From Tsukamurella conjunctivitidis (GTDB lineage Bacteria > Actinomycetota > Actinomycetes > Mycobacteriales > Mycobacteriaceae), in the NCBI RefSeq assembly GCF_007858475.1, contig NZ_VIGX01000002.1:372001-436000 (forward strand): a stretch of DNA of 64,000 bases, in the 5' to 3' direction. The position numbers were made by a program, and so were the translations under genes. Below are positions 1 through 8,587 of the stretch, in pieces. Within the stretch, counting starts at the first letter, position 1. Every line of letters starts with the position of its first letter. The notes beneath the pieces are model-generated. The model was not told where the DNA came from, did no database searches, and worked only from the letters and a program-made list of their open reading frames with translations.

Positions 1-2
1 GC

Positions 3-638
3 GGTCTCGCCCGCGACGAGGTCTTCCTCACCACCAAGCTGTGGAACTCGGACCAGGGCTTCGACGAGACCCTGCGCGCCGTCGAGGGCTCGCTCGAGCG
101 GCTCGGCACCGACTACGTGGATCTCTACCTCATCCACTGGCCCGTGCCCGAGTACGACCGCTTCATCGACACCTTCAAGGCCTTCCAGCGGATCCGCGAC
201 GAGGGGCGCGCGAAGGCCATCGGCGTCAGCAACTTCCGGGTCGAGGACCTGCGCCGCGTCATCGACGAGACCGGCGAGACCCCGGCCGTCAACCAGATCG
301 AGCTGCACCCGGGGCTCCCGCAGGACGAGCTGCGCGCCTTCCACGCCGAGCACGGCATCGCCACCGAGGCGTGGTCGCCGCTGGGGCAGGGCGAGTCGCT
401 CAAGGCCCCCGCGGTCACGGAGATCGCGACGGCGCACGGCGTGACGCCCGCGCAGGCGATCCTGCGCTGGCACCTGCAGCTGGGCAACGTCGTGATCCCC
501 AAGTCGGTGACGCCCGCGCGCATCGCCGAGAACTTCGACGTCTTCGGCTTCTCGCTGTCGGATGACGAGGTCGCCCGCATCAGCGCGATCGAGGGCGAGC
601 GCATCGGCCCGAACCCCGCGGAGTTCAACCTCCGCTGA
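3..638 (+). CDS. Aldo/keto reductase (5' end outside window)
   Basis: The open frame enters from the left edge and ends at TGA 636-638, giving about 211 residues of an NAD(P)H-dependent aldo/keto reductase. Visible family features are the TTKLWN segment carrying the tetrad lysine, the LIHWP segment carrying the tetrad histidine, GVSNF, and a late NFDVF motif typical of the 2,5-diketo-gluconate reductase-like (AKR5) branch. It resembles mycobacterial Rv2971-type reductases. The N-terminal strand with the catalytic Asp and Tyr lies outside the window. The substrate cannot be told from sequence. A candidate terminator follows the stop. Confidence 0.9.
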   Translation, partial: GLARDEVFLTTKLWNSDQGFDETLRAVEGSLERLGTDYVDLYLIHWPVPEYDRFIDTFKAFQRIRDEGRAKAIGVSNFRVEDLRRVIDETGETPAVNQIELHPGLPQDELRAFHAEHGIATEAWSPLGQGESLKAPAVTEIATAHGVTPAQAILRWHLQLGNVVIPKSVTPARIAENFDVFGFSLSDDEVARISAIEGERIGPNPAEFNLR

Positions 639-646
639 TCGTCGTC

Positions 647-679
647 AACCCCGGGTGCCGCGCCGCGGTTCCCGGGGTT
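647..679. terminator. Hairpin between convergent genes
   Basis: A perfect 9-bp inverted repeat, AACCCCGGG (647-655) and CCCGGGGTT (671-679), has a 15-base loop. It lies 8 bases after the reductase stop and upstream of the end of the opposing flavoprotein gene. There is no T-tract, which is common for actinobacterial terminators. It could serve both strands. Confidence 0.5.
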
Positions 680-895
680 CGACGGTGCCTCCCGCCCGAC
701 TCTCGGATTCCGTCCGATTCGGACCTGCCTCTCCTGCGACGCCCGCGGATGCCGGCGTCTGATCGGGGAGATGGCGTGCGGCAGGGAGGCGTAGGCGATT
801 CGTGCGGATTCGGCGCCGAGCCTCGCAGAGCCCTTCGAAAGGTGATGCGCGGTGGATCTGTTCACACCGGACACGATCCGAGATCCGCCCGCACA

Positions 896-1987
896 TCAGT
901 CCCGGCTTCCCCCAGGCCCCGCCGGACTCGCCAAAACCTCGGCGATCGCCCGCGCCGCCTCCCGCCCTGCGCGATTCGCGCCGATCGTCGATGCGGACGG
1001 GCCGTAGCCCAGCAGGTGCAGGCGCGGCTCGCCGGCGACCTCGGTGGCCAGTCGTCCGGTCATGACGATGCCGCCGCCGGGGGAACGCAGGTTCAGCGGC
1101 GCCAGGTGGTCCATCGAGTAGCGGAAGCCGGTGCACCACAGGATCACGTCCGCGGCCACCTGCGTGCCGTCGGCCAGCAGCGGACCGTCGGGCGTCAGGG
1201 CGCGGAACATCGGCTGCCGGACCAGGATCCCCGCGTCGATGCCGGCGCGCATCGCGGGCGTCAGCGGCAGGCCCGTCACCGAGACGACCGACCCGGGCGG
1301 CAGTCCCGCCCGCACCCGCTCCTCGACGCGCGCGACCGCGCGGCGGCCCTTGTCGGGGTCGAAGGGCGTGTCGTCCCACTGCACCTCGCGGCGGGTGAAC
1401 CACATCGTGCGAGCGACCGCCGAGATCTCGAGCAGCAGTTGCACGGCCGTGATGCCCGCGCCGACCACGGCCACCGTCTTCCCGGCGAAGGGCTCCGCGG
1501 TCCGGTAGTCGTGCGCGTGCAGCTGCGTGCCGCGGAACGACGCGGCGCCGCGCACCGTCGGCCAGAACGGGCTGTCCCACGTGCCGGTGCTGTTGATGAC
1601 CGCGCGGGTGCGGTACTCGAAGGGGCCCTCCGCGCCGTGCCCGGCGACCAGGAAGCCGCCGTCGGTCCGCGAGACCGAGGCGACGTGGGCGGGCCGGTGC
1701 ACGTCGATGCCGAACCGCTTCTCGTACTCGCCGAAGTACTGCGCGACGCCGGTGGAGGCCGGAATGTCATCGCATTCGGTCCCGAGCGCGTCCTGCAGAC
1801 CCCAGCCCGGCAGGTCGTGCACGCGGTTCGCCGCACGGAGCGTCAGGGAGGGCCAGCGCTGCCGCCACGCGCCGCCCGGGCCTGAATTGTGATCGAGCAC
1901 AATCGAATTGTCGATCCCGAATCTGGGAAGGAAATAAGCGGCCGACAACCCGGCCTGGCCAGCACCGACCACGACGACATCCTTCAC
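896..1987 (-). CDS. FAD-dependent monooxygenase/oxidoreductase
   Basis: The 363-residue flavoprotein opens with a Rossmann motif, VVGAGQAGLSAA (about residues 6-17), for FAD. A second dinucleotide motif, VAVVGAGITAVQ, lies near residue 170 and should bind NAD(P)H. An STGTW segment near 130 fits the family's ATG-like motif. This is the layout of flavin monooxygenases and thioredoxin-reductase-like enzymes (CzcO type). The substrate is unknown. The start is GTG 1985-1987: a TACGCT box (1994-1999) sits exactly 6 bases upstream, indicating a leaderless transcript. The gene is divergent from echA6 across only 23 bp, so the two promoters overlap. Confidence 0.85.
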   Translation of the reverse strand: MKDVVVVGAGQAGLSAAYFLPRFGIDNSIVLDHNSGPGGAWRQRWPSLTLRAANRVHDLPGWGLQDALGTECDDIPASTGVAQYFGEYEKRFGIDVHRPAHVASVSRTDGGFLVAGHGAEGPFEYRTRAVINSTGTWDSPFWPTVRGAASFRGTQLHAHDYRTAEPFAGKTVAVVGAGITAVQLLLEISAVARTMWFTRREVQWDDTPFDPDKGRRAVARVEERVRAGLPPGSVVSVTGLPLTPAMRAGIDAGILVRQPMFRALTPDGPLLADGTQVAADVILWCTGFRYSMDHLAPLNLRSPGGGIVMTGRLATEVAGEPRLHLLGYGPSASTIGANRAGREAARAIAEVLASPAGPGGSRD

Positions 1988-2010
1988 CCCCGTAGCGTAG
2001 ATTGCGGGCC
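1988..2010. promoter_or_regulatory. Overlapping divergent leaderless promoters
   Basis: Only 23 bases separate two divergent start codons. On the minus strand TACGCT (1999-1994) is followed by 6 bases and GTG. On the plus strand TAGATT (1998-2003), or the overlapping TAGCGT (1993-1998), precedes ATG 2011. The -10 boxes share bases, so simultaneous firing in both directions seems unlikely. Confidence 0.6.
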
Positions 2011-2745
2011 ATGATTGGTTACACGCTGGAGGAGAAGGTCGCCGTCATCGAGTTCCAGCGCCCCGAAGCGCGGAACGCCCTCAACCCCGAGATCATGGAC
2101 GGCCTCGAGGCGGCGTTCGATCGCGCGGAGGCCGACGGGGTCTTCGTCATCGTGCTCACCGGCCAGGGCACCGTCTTCTCCGCGGGGGCGGATCTGCGGT
2201 CCGGGGCCGTGCTCGACAAGACCTTCATGGAGCGGGTCATCCGGTTCTACCGCCGGGTGGAGTCGATGAAGCAGATCGTGGTCGCGGCGCTCAACGGCCC
2301 GGCCGTCGGAGCGGGCGTGCAGATGGCGATGGTCGCCGATCTCCGCGTGCTGGATCCCAGCGCGACGATCGCGATCCCCGCCGCCAAGCTGGGTGTCACC
2401 ATCGACAAGTGGACGCTGCGACGCCTGGAGGATCTCGTCGGGGGCGGTCACGCCCGCGGCGTGCTCATGGCCGCGCAGAAGATCGGCGCCGAGAAGCTCG
2501 CCGAGCTGGGCTTCGCCAACGCCATCGGCGACCGTGAGGCGGCGCTCGAGTTCGCGCGCGGTATCGCCGGGCTGGCACCGCTGTCGCTGCAGAACTACAA
2601 GGCGCTCTTCAAGTCCGACGTCGCGGTCGAGCCGCTCACCGAGGCCGAGGAGGCCCGCCTGCACGCGGTCTGGGACTCCGAGGACCTCAAGGAGGCCATC
2701 ATGGCCCGGATCGAGAAGCGCGAGCCGCGCTTCCAGGGCCGCTGA
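2011..2745 (+). CDS. echA6: EchA6-like crotonase, probable non-catalytic acyl-CoA binder
   Basis: The 244-residue crotonase matches M. tuberculosis EchA6 closely (MIG start, ALNGPAVGAG oxyanion loop, RIEKREPRFQGR C-terminus). True hydratases use two glutamates; here the first is replaced in the PAAKLG segment (normally PE.xxG) and the second is replaced in the GHARGVLM segment. EchA6 is reported to lack hydratase activity and to carry acyl-CoA to the FAS-II mycolate system; the same role is inferred here. ATG 2011 is chosen over TTG 2002 because it matches EchA6 and lies 7 bases after a TAGATT box. The next gene begins one base after the stop. Confidence 0.88.
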   Translation: MIGYTLEEKVAVIEFQRPEARNALNPEIMDGLEAAFDRAEADGVFVIVLTGQGTVFSAGADLRSGAVLDKTFMERVIRFYRRVESMKQIVVAALNGPAVGAGVQMAMVADLRVLDPSATIAIPAAKLGVTIDKWTLRRLEDLVGGGHARGVLMAAQKIGAEKLAELGFANAIGDREAALEFARGIAGLAPLSLQNYKALFKSDVAVEPLTEAEEARLHAVWDSEDLKEAIMARIEKREPRFQGR

Positions 2746-2746
2746 C

Positions 2747-3847
2747 GTGCGCCTGAGGACCGCCGCGACCTTCGTCGCGGGCGCCGCAGCGGGCGTGACC
2801 GGCGCCTCGATCGCGCGCGCCGCGCGGGGCCTGCGCCGCTCCATGGGCGCGCGGGTCGACACCGTCTACACCAATTCCGACCCCGACAGCCCGCACGAGC
2901 GGTTCGACGCGGGCAAGATCGCGCGCGGGGTCATCGGACGGGCCCGGCACGGCCAGGGGCGGCCGGCGAACCCGATCCCACTGGTCGCGGTGCCCGCCCC
3001 GGAGCGGGCGTCCGACCTCGCCGTCACCTGGTACGGGCACTCGTCGGCGCTCATCGAGGTCGACGGTTTCCGCGTCCTCGCCGACCCGGTCTGGGGCGAG
3101 CGGGTCTCCCCGTCGCCGACCATCGGCCCGGCCCGTCTGCACCCGGTCCCGGTCGCGCTCAGCGCGCTCCCCGAGATCGACGCGGTGATCATCAGCCACG
3201 ACCACTACGACCACCTCGACCTGCCCACGATCGAGGAGCTCACCCGCTCCCGCGACGTCGTCTTCTGCGTCCCGATCGGCGTCGGTGGGCACCTGCGCGC
3301 GTGGGGCGTGCCCGACGAGCGCATCGTCGAGCTGGACTGGGACCAGGCCCACGTGCTGCAGCGCGACGGGCGCAGCCTCAAGGTGGTGTGCACCGAGGCC
3401 CGGCACTTCTCCGGCCGCGGCCTCACCCGCAACTCCACGCAGTGGGCGTCCTGGTCGCTCGTGGGCCCGGACCACGCCGTCTTCTTCGGCGGCGACACCG
3501 GCTTCACCGAGCGGTTCAAGCTGGTCGGCGACCACTTCGGCCCGTTCGACCTCACGCTGCTGCCGATCGGCGCCTACGATCCGCTATGGCCTGACGTGCA
3601 CACCAATCCGGAGGAGGCCGTCGCGATCCACGCGATGATCGCCAAGCCCGGCGCCCCGCTCGTGCCGGTGCACTGGGCCACCTTCAACCTCGCCTTTCAC
3701 GATTGGTCCGAGCCCGTCGAGCGGCTCCTCGCCGCCGCTGAGGAAGCCGGGGTCACCACGATCATCCCCATGCCGGGCGGTCGGGTCGATGGTGCCCCGG
3801 GCGGGATCATCGCTGGTACAGCCGACTGGTGGTCGACGGTCCGCTAG
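2747..3847 (+). CDS. MBL-fold (NAPE-PLD-like) hydrolase
   Basis: The 366-residue protein carries the metallo-beta-lactamase metal motif SHDHYDHLD (about residues 148-156), a later FFGGDTGF motif with the bridging Asp, and a C-terminal VPVHWATF histidine. This fits the UlaG / NAPE-PLD-like branch that hydrolyses phosphodiester-type substrates. An N-terminal stretch rich in Ala and Val (residues 4-25) may anchor or export it. It starts at GTG 2747, one base after echA6, so it is probably translationally coupled. The pair echA6 / MBL protein is also adjacent in M. tuberculosis (Rv0905-Rv0906), suggesting a shared lipid role. The substrate is unknown. Confidence 0.85.
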   Translation: MRLRTAATFVAGAAAGVTGASIARAARGLRRSMGARVDTVYTNSDPDSPHERFDAGKIARGVIGRARHGQGRPANPIPLVAVPAPERASDLAVTWYGHSSALIEVDGFRVLADPVWGERVSPSPTIGPARLHPVPVALSALPEIDAVIISHDHYDHLDLPTIEELTRSRDVVFCVPIGVGGHLRAWGVPDERIVELDWDQAHVLQRDGRSLKVVCTEARHFSGRGLTRNSTQWASWSLVGPDHAVFFGGDTGFTERFKLVGDHFGPFDLTLLPIGAYDPLWPDVHTNPEEAVAIHAMIAKPGAPLVPVHWATFNLAFHDWSEPVERLLAAAEEAGVTTIIPMPGGRVDGAPGGIIAGTADWWSTVR

Positions 3848-3857
3848 CCTGGCACGC

Positions 3858-4073
3858 ATGGATTTCAAGAACCTCGTCAACAAGGCCAAGGAAGCGCTGG
3901 GCAAGAACCCGGCAGTCATCGACAAGGCCGGCGACTTCATCGACGGCAAGACCGGCGGCAAGTACGCCTCGCACGTGGACAAGGCGCAGGACGCCGCGAA
4001 GAAGTTCGCCGGCGGCCAGCAGGGCCAGCAGGGGCCCCAGGACCAGCAGGGTCCGCAGGGTCAGCAGCAGTAA
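3858..4073 (+). CDS. MT0933-like antitoxin-family small protein
   Basis: The 71-residue protein matches the Rv0909 / MT0933 antitoxin family: an amphipathic Lys-rich helix, then the conserved KAGDFIDGKTGGKYASHVDK core (about residues 23-42). The C-terminus is a low-complexity Gln/Gly/Pro tail. In M. tuberculosis the family member is paired with Rv0910 (a START-like toxin candidate); no such partner follows here, as the next gene encodes a vWA protein. TAGCCT (3845-3850) lies 7 bases before the ATG, suggesting a leaderless transcript. An antitoxin role is therefore doubtful for this copy. Confidence 0.8.
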   Translation: MDFKNLVNKAKEALGKNPAVIDKAGDFIDGKTGGKYASHVDKAQDAAKKFAGGQQGQQGPQDQQGPQGQQQ

Positions 4074-4103
4074 CACACCTTCAGAAAGGGCGACACTGCT
4101 CTC

Positions 4104-5684
4104 ATGGGTCGTCATTACGCGCCGGGTGACTCGGCGCCGGAGAAGCCGCGCGGGCGCAACCTCGCGCGGCTTCTGCTCGGGGCCGCGCTGGTCGCGGTCC
4201 TCGTGGCCGGGATCGTCGCCATCGTCGGCGGGAAGTTCGCGGGCTGCGGGGACCGGCACACCGTCACCGTGATGGCCGATCCCGCGCTCGCGCCGGCCGT
4301 GCGCGCGCAGGCGTCGCTCGCCTCCGACCCGTGCACGACGTTCGCGGTCAGCGAGGCGCCCGACCGCGAGTCCGCCGGACGGCTGCAGAGCGGCGCGGCC
4401 GATCTGTGGATCGCGCCGTCGCGGCTGCGCGCCGACGCCGTCTCCGCTCAGCTCAGCCGGGAACTGCCGACCACCGTCGTGGCCGCGTCCCCGATCGTCT
4501 TGGCGGGCACCGCGGTCCCGCAACCCGCGAGCTGGTCCGAGGCGATGACCCAGGCCACCATCCGCGCCGTGCCCGCGGACTCCCCGTACGCCGCGGCCCC
4601 CGTCTCCGCGGCCGTCGCCGAATCCACCCGCCCCGGTGGTGGCGACGATCAGGCGCTCAACGCGGTGCTCGCCCAGTACGCCCAGGCCGCCAAGCGCGTG
4701 GCCGGCGCCCCCGTCGCCGCCGCGGCTGCGGAGGGCGGCGTCGTGGTCGTGCCCGAGTTCGCCTACCTCGCGGAGAAGAAGGGCCGGGGCGACCTCGCGG
4801 CCGTCGTGCCGAAGACCGGCGCCCCGCGCGACGAACTGCTCCTCGCCGTCGCCGCCACCGGCGACCGGAAGGCCGCGGCCTCCGACGCCGGCGCGCGCCT
4901 CGCCAAGGCCTTCACCTCCGCCGACGGGGTCGCGGCCCTCGCACGCGAAGGCCTGCGCGGCACCGCCTTGGCGGAGGCACCGTCGGGCGGCGTGGGCGCG
5001 GTGACGGTCCTGCCGGACCCCGACCGCACGCGGCTCGCGCGCGCCGAGCAGGCGTACAGCACCCTCGCCGTGCCATTGAAGGCGCTCGTCGTGGTCGACA
5101 CCTCCGGCTCGATGGACGAGAAGGTCGGCGACACCACCCGCATCGGGATGCTCGCCTCCGGCTTCACCAAGGTGGTCACGCAGATCCCCGACGCGAACGC
5201 CGTCGGCCTGTGGACGTTCTCGCTCGCCGCGAACGGCGGCAAGGACTGGACCGAGGTGGTGCCCACCGCGCGGCTGTCCGACAAGCGCGGCGACAAGACG
5301 CAGCGGCAGGCGCTGCTCGAGGGTGTGAACTCGCTGCCCGGCCGCGTCCGCGGCGGCACCGGGCTCTACGACACGACGCTCGCCGCGTACCGGCAGGCGG
5401 TCAAGGACTTCGACCCCGCCTACTCGAACTCGCTGATCCTGCTCACCGACGGCGGCAACGAGAAGAACGGCGGCACCACCCTCGACGAGCTCGTCGCGGA
5501 GCTGAAGAAGCTGGTGGACCCGGCGCGGCCGGTGAACATCCACACCGTCGGCATCAGCAAGGACGCCGATCTGCCGGCGCTGCGGAGGATCGCCGACGCC
5601 ACCGGCGGCACCGCCCAGTCCGCCGACTCGGAGCAGCAGATGCTCGCCGATTTCGTCAACGCGGTCGCCAAGCGTGCGAAGTGA
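4104..5684 (+). CDS. Membrane-anchored substrate-binding-like / vWA domain protein
   Basis: The 526-residue protein has a short cytoplasmic N-terminus and one membrane segment (about residues 20-42). An extracytoplasmic region resembling a periplasmic binding-protein fold follows (about 50-310). It ends with a C-terminal von Willebrand A domain with an intact metal-ion-dependent adhesion site: DTSGSMD near 331-337 and TDGGNEK near 448. Such proteins usually bind other proteins in a metal-dependent way at the cell surface. No MoxR ATPase or transporter is next to it, so the partner is unknown. It lies 30 bases after the antitoxin-like gene and may be co-transcribed. Confidence 0.8.
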   Translation: MGRHYAPGDSAPEKPRGRNLARLLLGAALVAVLVAGIVAIVGGKFAGCGDRHTVTVMADPALAPAVRAQASLASDPCTTFAVSEAPDRESAGRLQSGAADLWIAPSRLRADAVSAQLSRELPTTVVAASPIVLAGTAVPQPASWSEAMTQATIRAVPADSPYAAAPVSAAVAESTRPGGGDDQALNAVLAQYAQAAKRVAGAPVAAAAAEGGVVVVPEFAYLAEKKGRGDLAAVVPKTGAPRDELLLAVAATGDRKAAASDAGARLAKAFTSADGVAALAREGLRGTALAEAPSGGVGAVTVLPDPDRTRLARAEQAYSTLAVPLKALVVVDTSGSMDEKVGDTTRIGMLASGFTKVVTQIPDANAVGLWTFSLAANGGKDWTEVVPTARLSDKRGDKTQRQALLEGVNSLPGRVRGGTGLYDTTLAAYRQAVKDFDPAYSNSLILLTDGGNEKNGGTTLDELVAELKKLVDPARPVNIHTVGISKDADLPALRRIADATGGTAQSADSEQQMLADFVNAVAKRAK

Positions 5685-5699
5685 CGCGCGCCGATCCGG

Positions 5700-5773
5700 T
5701 GCCCCCGACAGGAATCGAACCTGCGACCTGATCTTTAGGAGAGATCCGCTCTATCCGACTGAGCTACGGGGGC
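5700..5773 (-). tRNA. tRNA-Arg (anticodon CCU)
   Basis: The minus strand folds into a full cloverleaf: acceptor GCCCCCG / CGGGGGC, D-arm GCTC / GAGC, anticodon stem GATCT / AGATC, and T-arm GCAGG / CCTGT around TTCGAAT. The 7-base anticodon loop CTCCTAA gives anticodon CCT, reading AGG. The discriminator base is A and CCA is not encoded. It sits between convergent/divergent protein genes with no neighbouring tRNA. Confidence 0.95.
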
Positions 5774-5855
5774 GTGCGGCACGAGTGTAGCCACGGGGAG
5801 CCCGCCGGGTACATTCGGATGTCCGAGTTTGCATCATCATGAGGGGGAGACGCGC

Positions 5856-6998
5856 GTGCCCACCGGCGTCATCGTGGTTCTCATCGTCACCCTGGCGTCG
5901 CTCGCCCTGCTCCAGCGGCGGGTCGTGCGTCACTGGCGCGCGCGCCCGGCCCGGATCGCCGGCACCCTCGCCGTGGTGGTCGCCGCGCTCCTCACGCTGG
6001 CCACGCCCGTCGGCCTGCTCGCGGGCAACGGCCGGATCGATCCCGACCGCGTCCGCTGGATCAGCGCCGTCGGCCTCACCTGGCTCGCGACGGTCTTCTA
6101 CCTGCTGCTCACCCTGCTGGTGCTGGGGCTGCTGTGGGTGCTGAGCCGGCTGGTCCGCCTCGTCCGTCCCGGGTTCGACGGTGCGCCGCTCCGTCGCGCC
6201 GTCGCGCTGGTCGGCGTGGTGGGGGCCGTCGGGGCCACGCTGTACGGGCTGGTCGAGGCCGCGACGCCGCGGGTCACGCACACGCCGGTGAGGCTCGCGT
6301 CGATGCCGGCGGCGTTCGGCACTCTCCGGGTCGCGCTGATCACCGACATCCACGCCGGTCCGGTGCGCACGCGGTCCTTCGTGCAGGGCGTCGTCGACCG
6401 CGCCAACGCCGAGAACCCCGACGTCGTGATCCTCGGCGGCGACCTCATCGACGGCACCGTCGCGCAGATCGGCGAGGACCTGGCACCGCTGCGCGGGCTG
6501 CGCGCGCCGTTCGGCGTGCTGGCCGTGACCGGTAACCACGAGTACTACGCCGGCGACGCCGTGAACTGGGTGCAGCGGTGGCGCGACGTGGGCGTGCGGC
6601 CGCTGGTCAACGAGGCGGTGCGCCTGGAGCGGGGCGGCGCCGCGGTCACCGTGGTCGGCGTCAACGACCGCAAGGGCACCGCGCCGCTGGCCGTAGACTA
6701 CGACGCGGCCTTCGCCGGTGTGGACCCGGCGGGGTTCGCGCTGGCCGTCGCCCACGAGCCGCTCCAGGGGCGCGAGTTCGCCGCGCGCGGAGCCGATCTG
6801 CAGGTGGCGGGGCACACGCACGGTGGCCAGCTCTGGCCCTTCCGGTACTTCGTGAAGCTCCAGCAGCCGGCACTGCAGGGACTCGAATCGGTCGACGGCA
6901 TGCCCGTCTACACCAGCCGCGGCGCCGGTGCCTGGGGGCCGCCGGTGCGCGTCGCAGCGCCGCCCGAGATCGCGATTCTGGAGTTGAGCGCGGCCTGA
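5856..6998 (+). CDS. Membrane-anchored calcineurin-like metallophosphoesterase
   Basis: The 380-residue protein has three or four N-terminal membrane segments (within residues 1-130). A calcineurin-like phosphoesterase domain follows with all metal motifs: TDIHAG (~160), GGDLID (~192), GNHE (~225), AHEP (~300) and GHTHGGQ (~318). This is the YkuE/YaeI-like arrangement associated with phospholipid or nucleotide phosphodiester cleavage at the membrane; the substrate is not known. GTG 5856 is chosen because a strong Shine-Dalgarno GAGGGGGAG (5841-5849) sits 6 bases upstream. The in-frame TTG at 5829 lacks one. Confidence 0.88.
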   Translation: MPTGVIVVLIVTLASLALLQRRVVRHWRARPARIAGTLAVVVAALLTLATPVGLLAGNGRIDPDRVRWISAVGLTWLATVFYLLLTLLVLGLLWVLSRLVRLVRPGFDGAPLRRAVALVGVVGAVGATLYGLVEAATPRVTHTPVRLASMPAAFGTLRVALITDIHAGPVRTRSFVQGVVDRANAENPDVVILGGDLIDGTVAQIGEDLAPLRGLRAPFGVLAVTGNHEYYAGDAVNWVQRWRDVGVRPLVNEAVRLERGGAAVTVVGVNDRKGTAPLAVDYDAAFAGVDPAGFALAVAHEPLQGREFAARGADLQVAGHTHGGQLWPFRYFVKLQQPALQGLESVDGMPVYTSRGAGAWGPPVRVAAPPEIAILELSAA

Positions 6999-7016
6999 CC
7001 AGCGCATGATCGGTGC

Positions 7017-7451
7017 ATGGTCGGTCGGATGAAGGTGCGCGCGAGTACCGACGTCGGCCCGCTGCGCGTGAGCGTGGCCCCGGCGGCGCGGCGGCGCACG
7101 CCCGTTCGGAGTGCGTCCCGCCGCGTGCCCGTGCTGAAGCTGCCCACTGCCGTTCCCGCGCGACTGCCCCTGCCACGCAGGGCGGAGCTGCCGCCGCCCG
7201 TCGCGCCCGCGGGCTGGTACCCCGATCCGGCCGGCTCCACGCGGATGCGCTGGTGGGACGGCGCGAAGTGGACCCGACGGTTCGCCGCGCCCCAGGCCGT
7301 CGCGACCCGCGTCACCGCCCGGGTCGCCGATGCGCCGCCGAAACTGCGGCCGGCCCGCCGCGGTCGCGTTCCGAAACTCGGGTTCTTCGACGGTCCGAAG
7401 CCGAATCCGCCGTCGGTGCCCCGCAGAACCCGACGTTCGGAACGGGGCTAG
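7017..7451 (+). CDS. DUF2510-domain protein
   Basis: The 144-residue basic protein contains one DUF2510 motif, [19 protein letters not shown] (about residues 62-80), a short Trp-rich module common in actinobacterial proteins, often beside membrane domains. No membrane segment is visible here; both flanks are Arg/Pro-rich. The function of DUF2510 is not known. CATGAT (7005-7010) lies 6 bases before the ATG, consistent with a leaderless message. Its stop codon overlaps that of rnhA on the opposite strand in a shared CTAG (7448-7451). Confidence 0.7.
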   Translation: MVGRMKVRASTDVGPLRVSVAPAARRRTPVRSASRRVPVLKLPTAVPARLPLPRRAELPPPVAPAGWYPDPAGSTRMRWWDGAKWTRRFAAPQAVATRVTARVADAPPKLRPARRGRVPKLGFFDGPKPNPPSVPRRTRRSERG

Positions 7452-7891
7452 GAGTCGCGCGCCTCCTGGGCGCCGCGGGAGGCGAGCTGATCGGCGAGCT
7501 CGTTGCCCTCGTTGCCCGCGTGGCCCTTGACCCAGCGCCAGTCGATCTCGTAGAGAGCGGCGGCCTTCTCCAGGCGCTGCCACAGTTCGGCGTTCTTCAC
7601 GGGCTGCTTGGCGGAGGTCTTCCAGCCGTTGCGCTTCCAGCCGGCGATCCACTTGGTGATGCCGTTCTTGACGTACGAGCTGTCGGTGTACAGCACCACG
7701 GGCATCGGCCGCGTGATCGCCTCGAGCGCCGAGATCGCGCCCATGAGCTCCATGCGGTTGTTCGTGGTGTCCTTCTCGGCGCCGTACAGCTCCTTCTGGT
7801 GCTCGCCGAAGCGCAGTACCGCGCCCCAGCCCCCGGGCCCGGGGTTCCCCAGGCACGCGCCGTCGGTGTAGATCACGATCTCGTCCGCCAC
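7448..7891 (-). CDS. rnhA: Ribonuclease HI
   Basis: The 147-residue enzyme degrades the RNA strand of RNA-DNA hybrids. All four carboxylates are visible: [14 protein letters not shown] (Asp near 8), [10 protein letters not shown] (Glu near 46), YTDSSYV (Asp near 68) and GNELADQLA (Asp near 132). [10 protein letters not shown] loop supplies the conserved His. The basic handle region ([12 protein letters not shown]) is present. The length is close to the usual ~155. The start is GTG 7889-7891. It ends in convergent overlap with the DUF2510 gene. Confidence 0.95.
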   Translation of the reverse strand: MADEIVIYTDGACLGNPGPGGWGAVLRFGEHQKELYGAEKDTTNNRMELMGAISALEAITRPMPVVLYTDSSYVKNGITKWIAGWKRNGWKTSAKQPVKNAELWQRLEKAAALYEIDWRWVKGHAGNEGNELADQLASRGAQEARDS

Positions 7892-7978
7892 CCGGCCATC
7901 GTAGTCGGGGCGCACGCGGTCACTCGTCCCCACATTCCCGGGGACGGACGACCGCGCACCGCGGCGTATGTTCGGGAC

Positions 7979-8578
7979 GTGCCGAACAATCACTACCATC
8001 ACCTGGTCTTCGGCGACGAGGCTCTGGAACGGCAGCGCCGCAACGGAAGCTACGTGGCCTACGGCCGGCAGCTCGAGCGCGGCGACGACGGGCCGCAGCC
8101 CCTCACGGACCGCGAGCTGCTCATGATCTCGCGCGCCGATCAGTTCTGTCTCGCCACCATCACCCCGCACGGCTGGCCCTACCTGCAGTACCGCAGCGGC
8201 CCGGCGGGATTCGTGCAGCACGACCCGGAGACGGGGCGGCTCGGCTTCATCGACCTGCCGGGCAACAACCAGTTCGTCACGCTCGGCAACCTGGCGGAGG
8301 ACGACCGCCTCGCGATGTTCTTCGTCGACTACCCACGCCGCGTGCGGCTCAAGGTCTTCGGTCGCGGGACGGTGCGCGAGAGCGAGCAGCGGCGCGTGAT
8401 CGAGGTGGCCGTCGAGGCCTACGACTGGAACTGCCAGCGCAGCATCATCCCGCGCTTCGACCGCGACTACATCAAGCAGCTCGGCGCGGCCTATCAGAAG
8501 GTCGCCGCGGAGCGCGAGGCGGAGTTGCAGGCCGAGATCGACCGGCTGCGCGCCCGCGTCGCCGAGCTGGAGGGGTGA
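7979..8578 (+). CDS. Pyridoxamine 5'-phosphate oxidase-fold flavoprotein
   Basis: The 199-residue protein has the PNPOx-like split-barrel pattern ([18 protein letters not shown], then [11 protein letters not shown] and [12 protein letters not shown]) that usually binds FMN or F420. It belongs to the large family of PNPOx-like proteins of uncertain substrate rather than PdxH. Residues 175-199 form a short charged coiled coil that may drive oligomerisation. It is divergent from rnhA. TATGTT (7967-7972) lies 6 bases before GTG 7979, which fixes the start as leaderless. Confidence 0.82.
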   Translation: MPNNHYHHLVFGDEALERQRRNGSYVAYGRQLERGDDGPQPLTDRELLMISRADQFCLATITPHGWPYLQYRSGPAGFVQHDPETGRLGFIDLPGNNQFVTLGNLAEDDRLAMFFVDYPRRVRLKVFGRGTVRESEQRRVIEVAVEAYDWNCQRSIIPRFDRDYIKQLGAAYQKVAAEREAELQAEIDRLRARVAELEG

Positions 8579-8587
8579 TCGGGCGGC

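Noticed and set aside
5751-7856. A 701-codon minus-strand frame over the phosphoesterase and rnhA region
   Set aside because: It runs through a tRNA gene and opposite two genes with intact catalytic motifs; its translation is low-complexity Arg/Gly/His.
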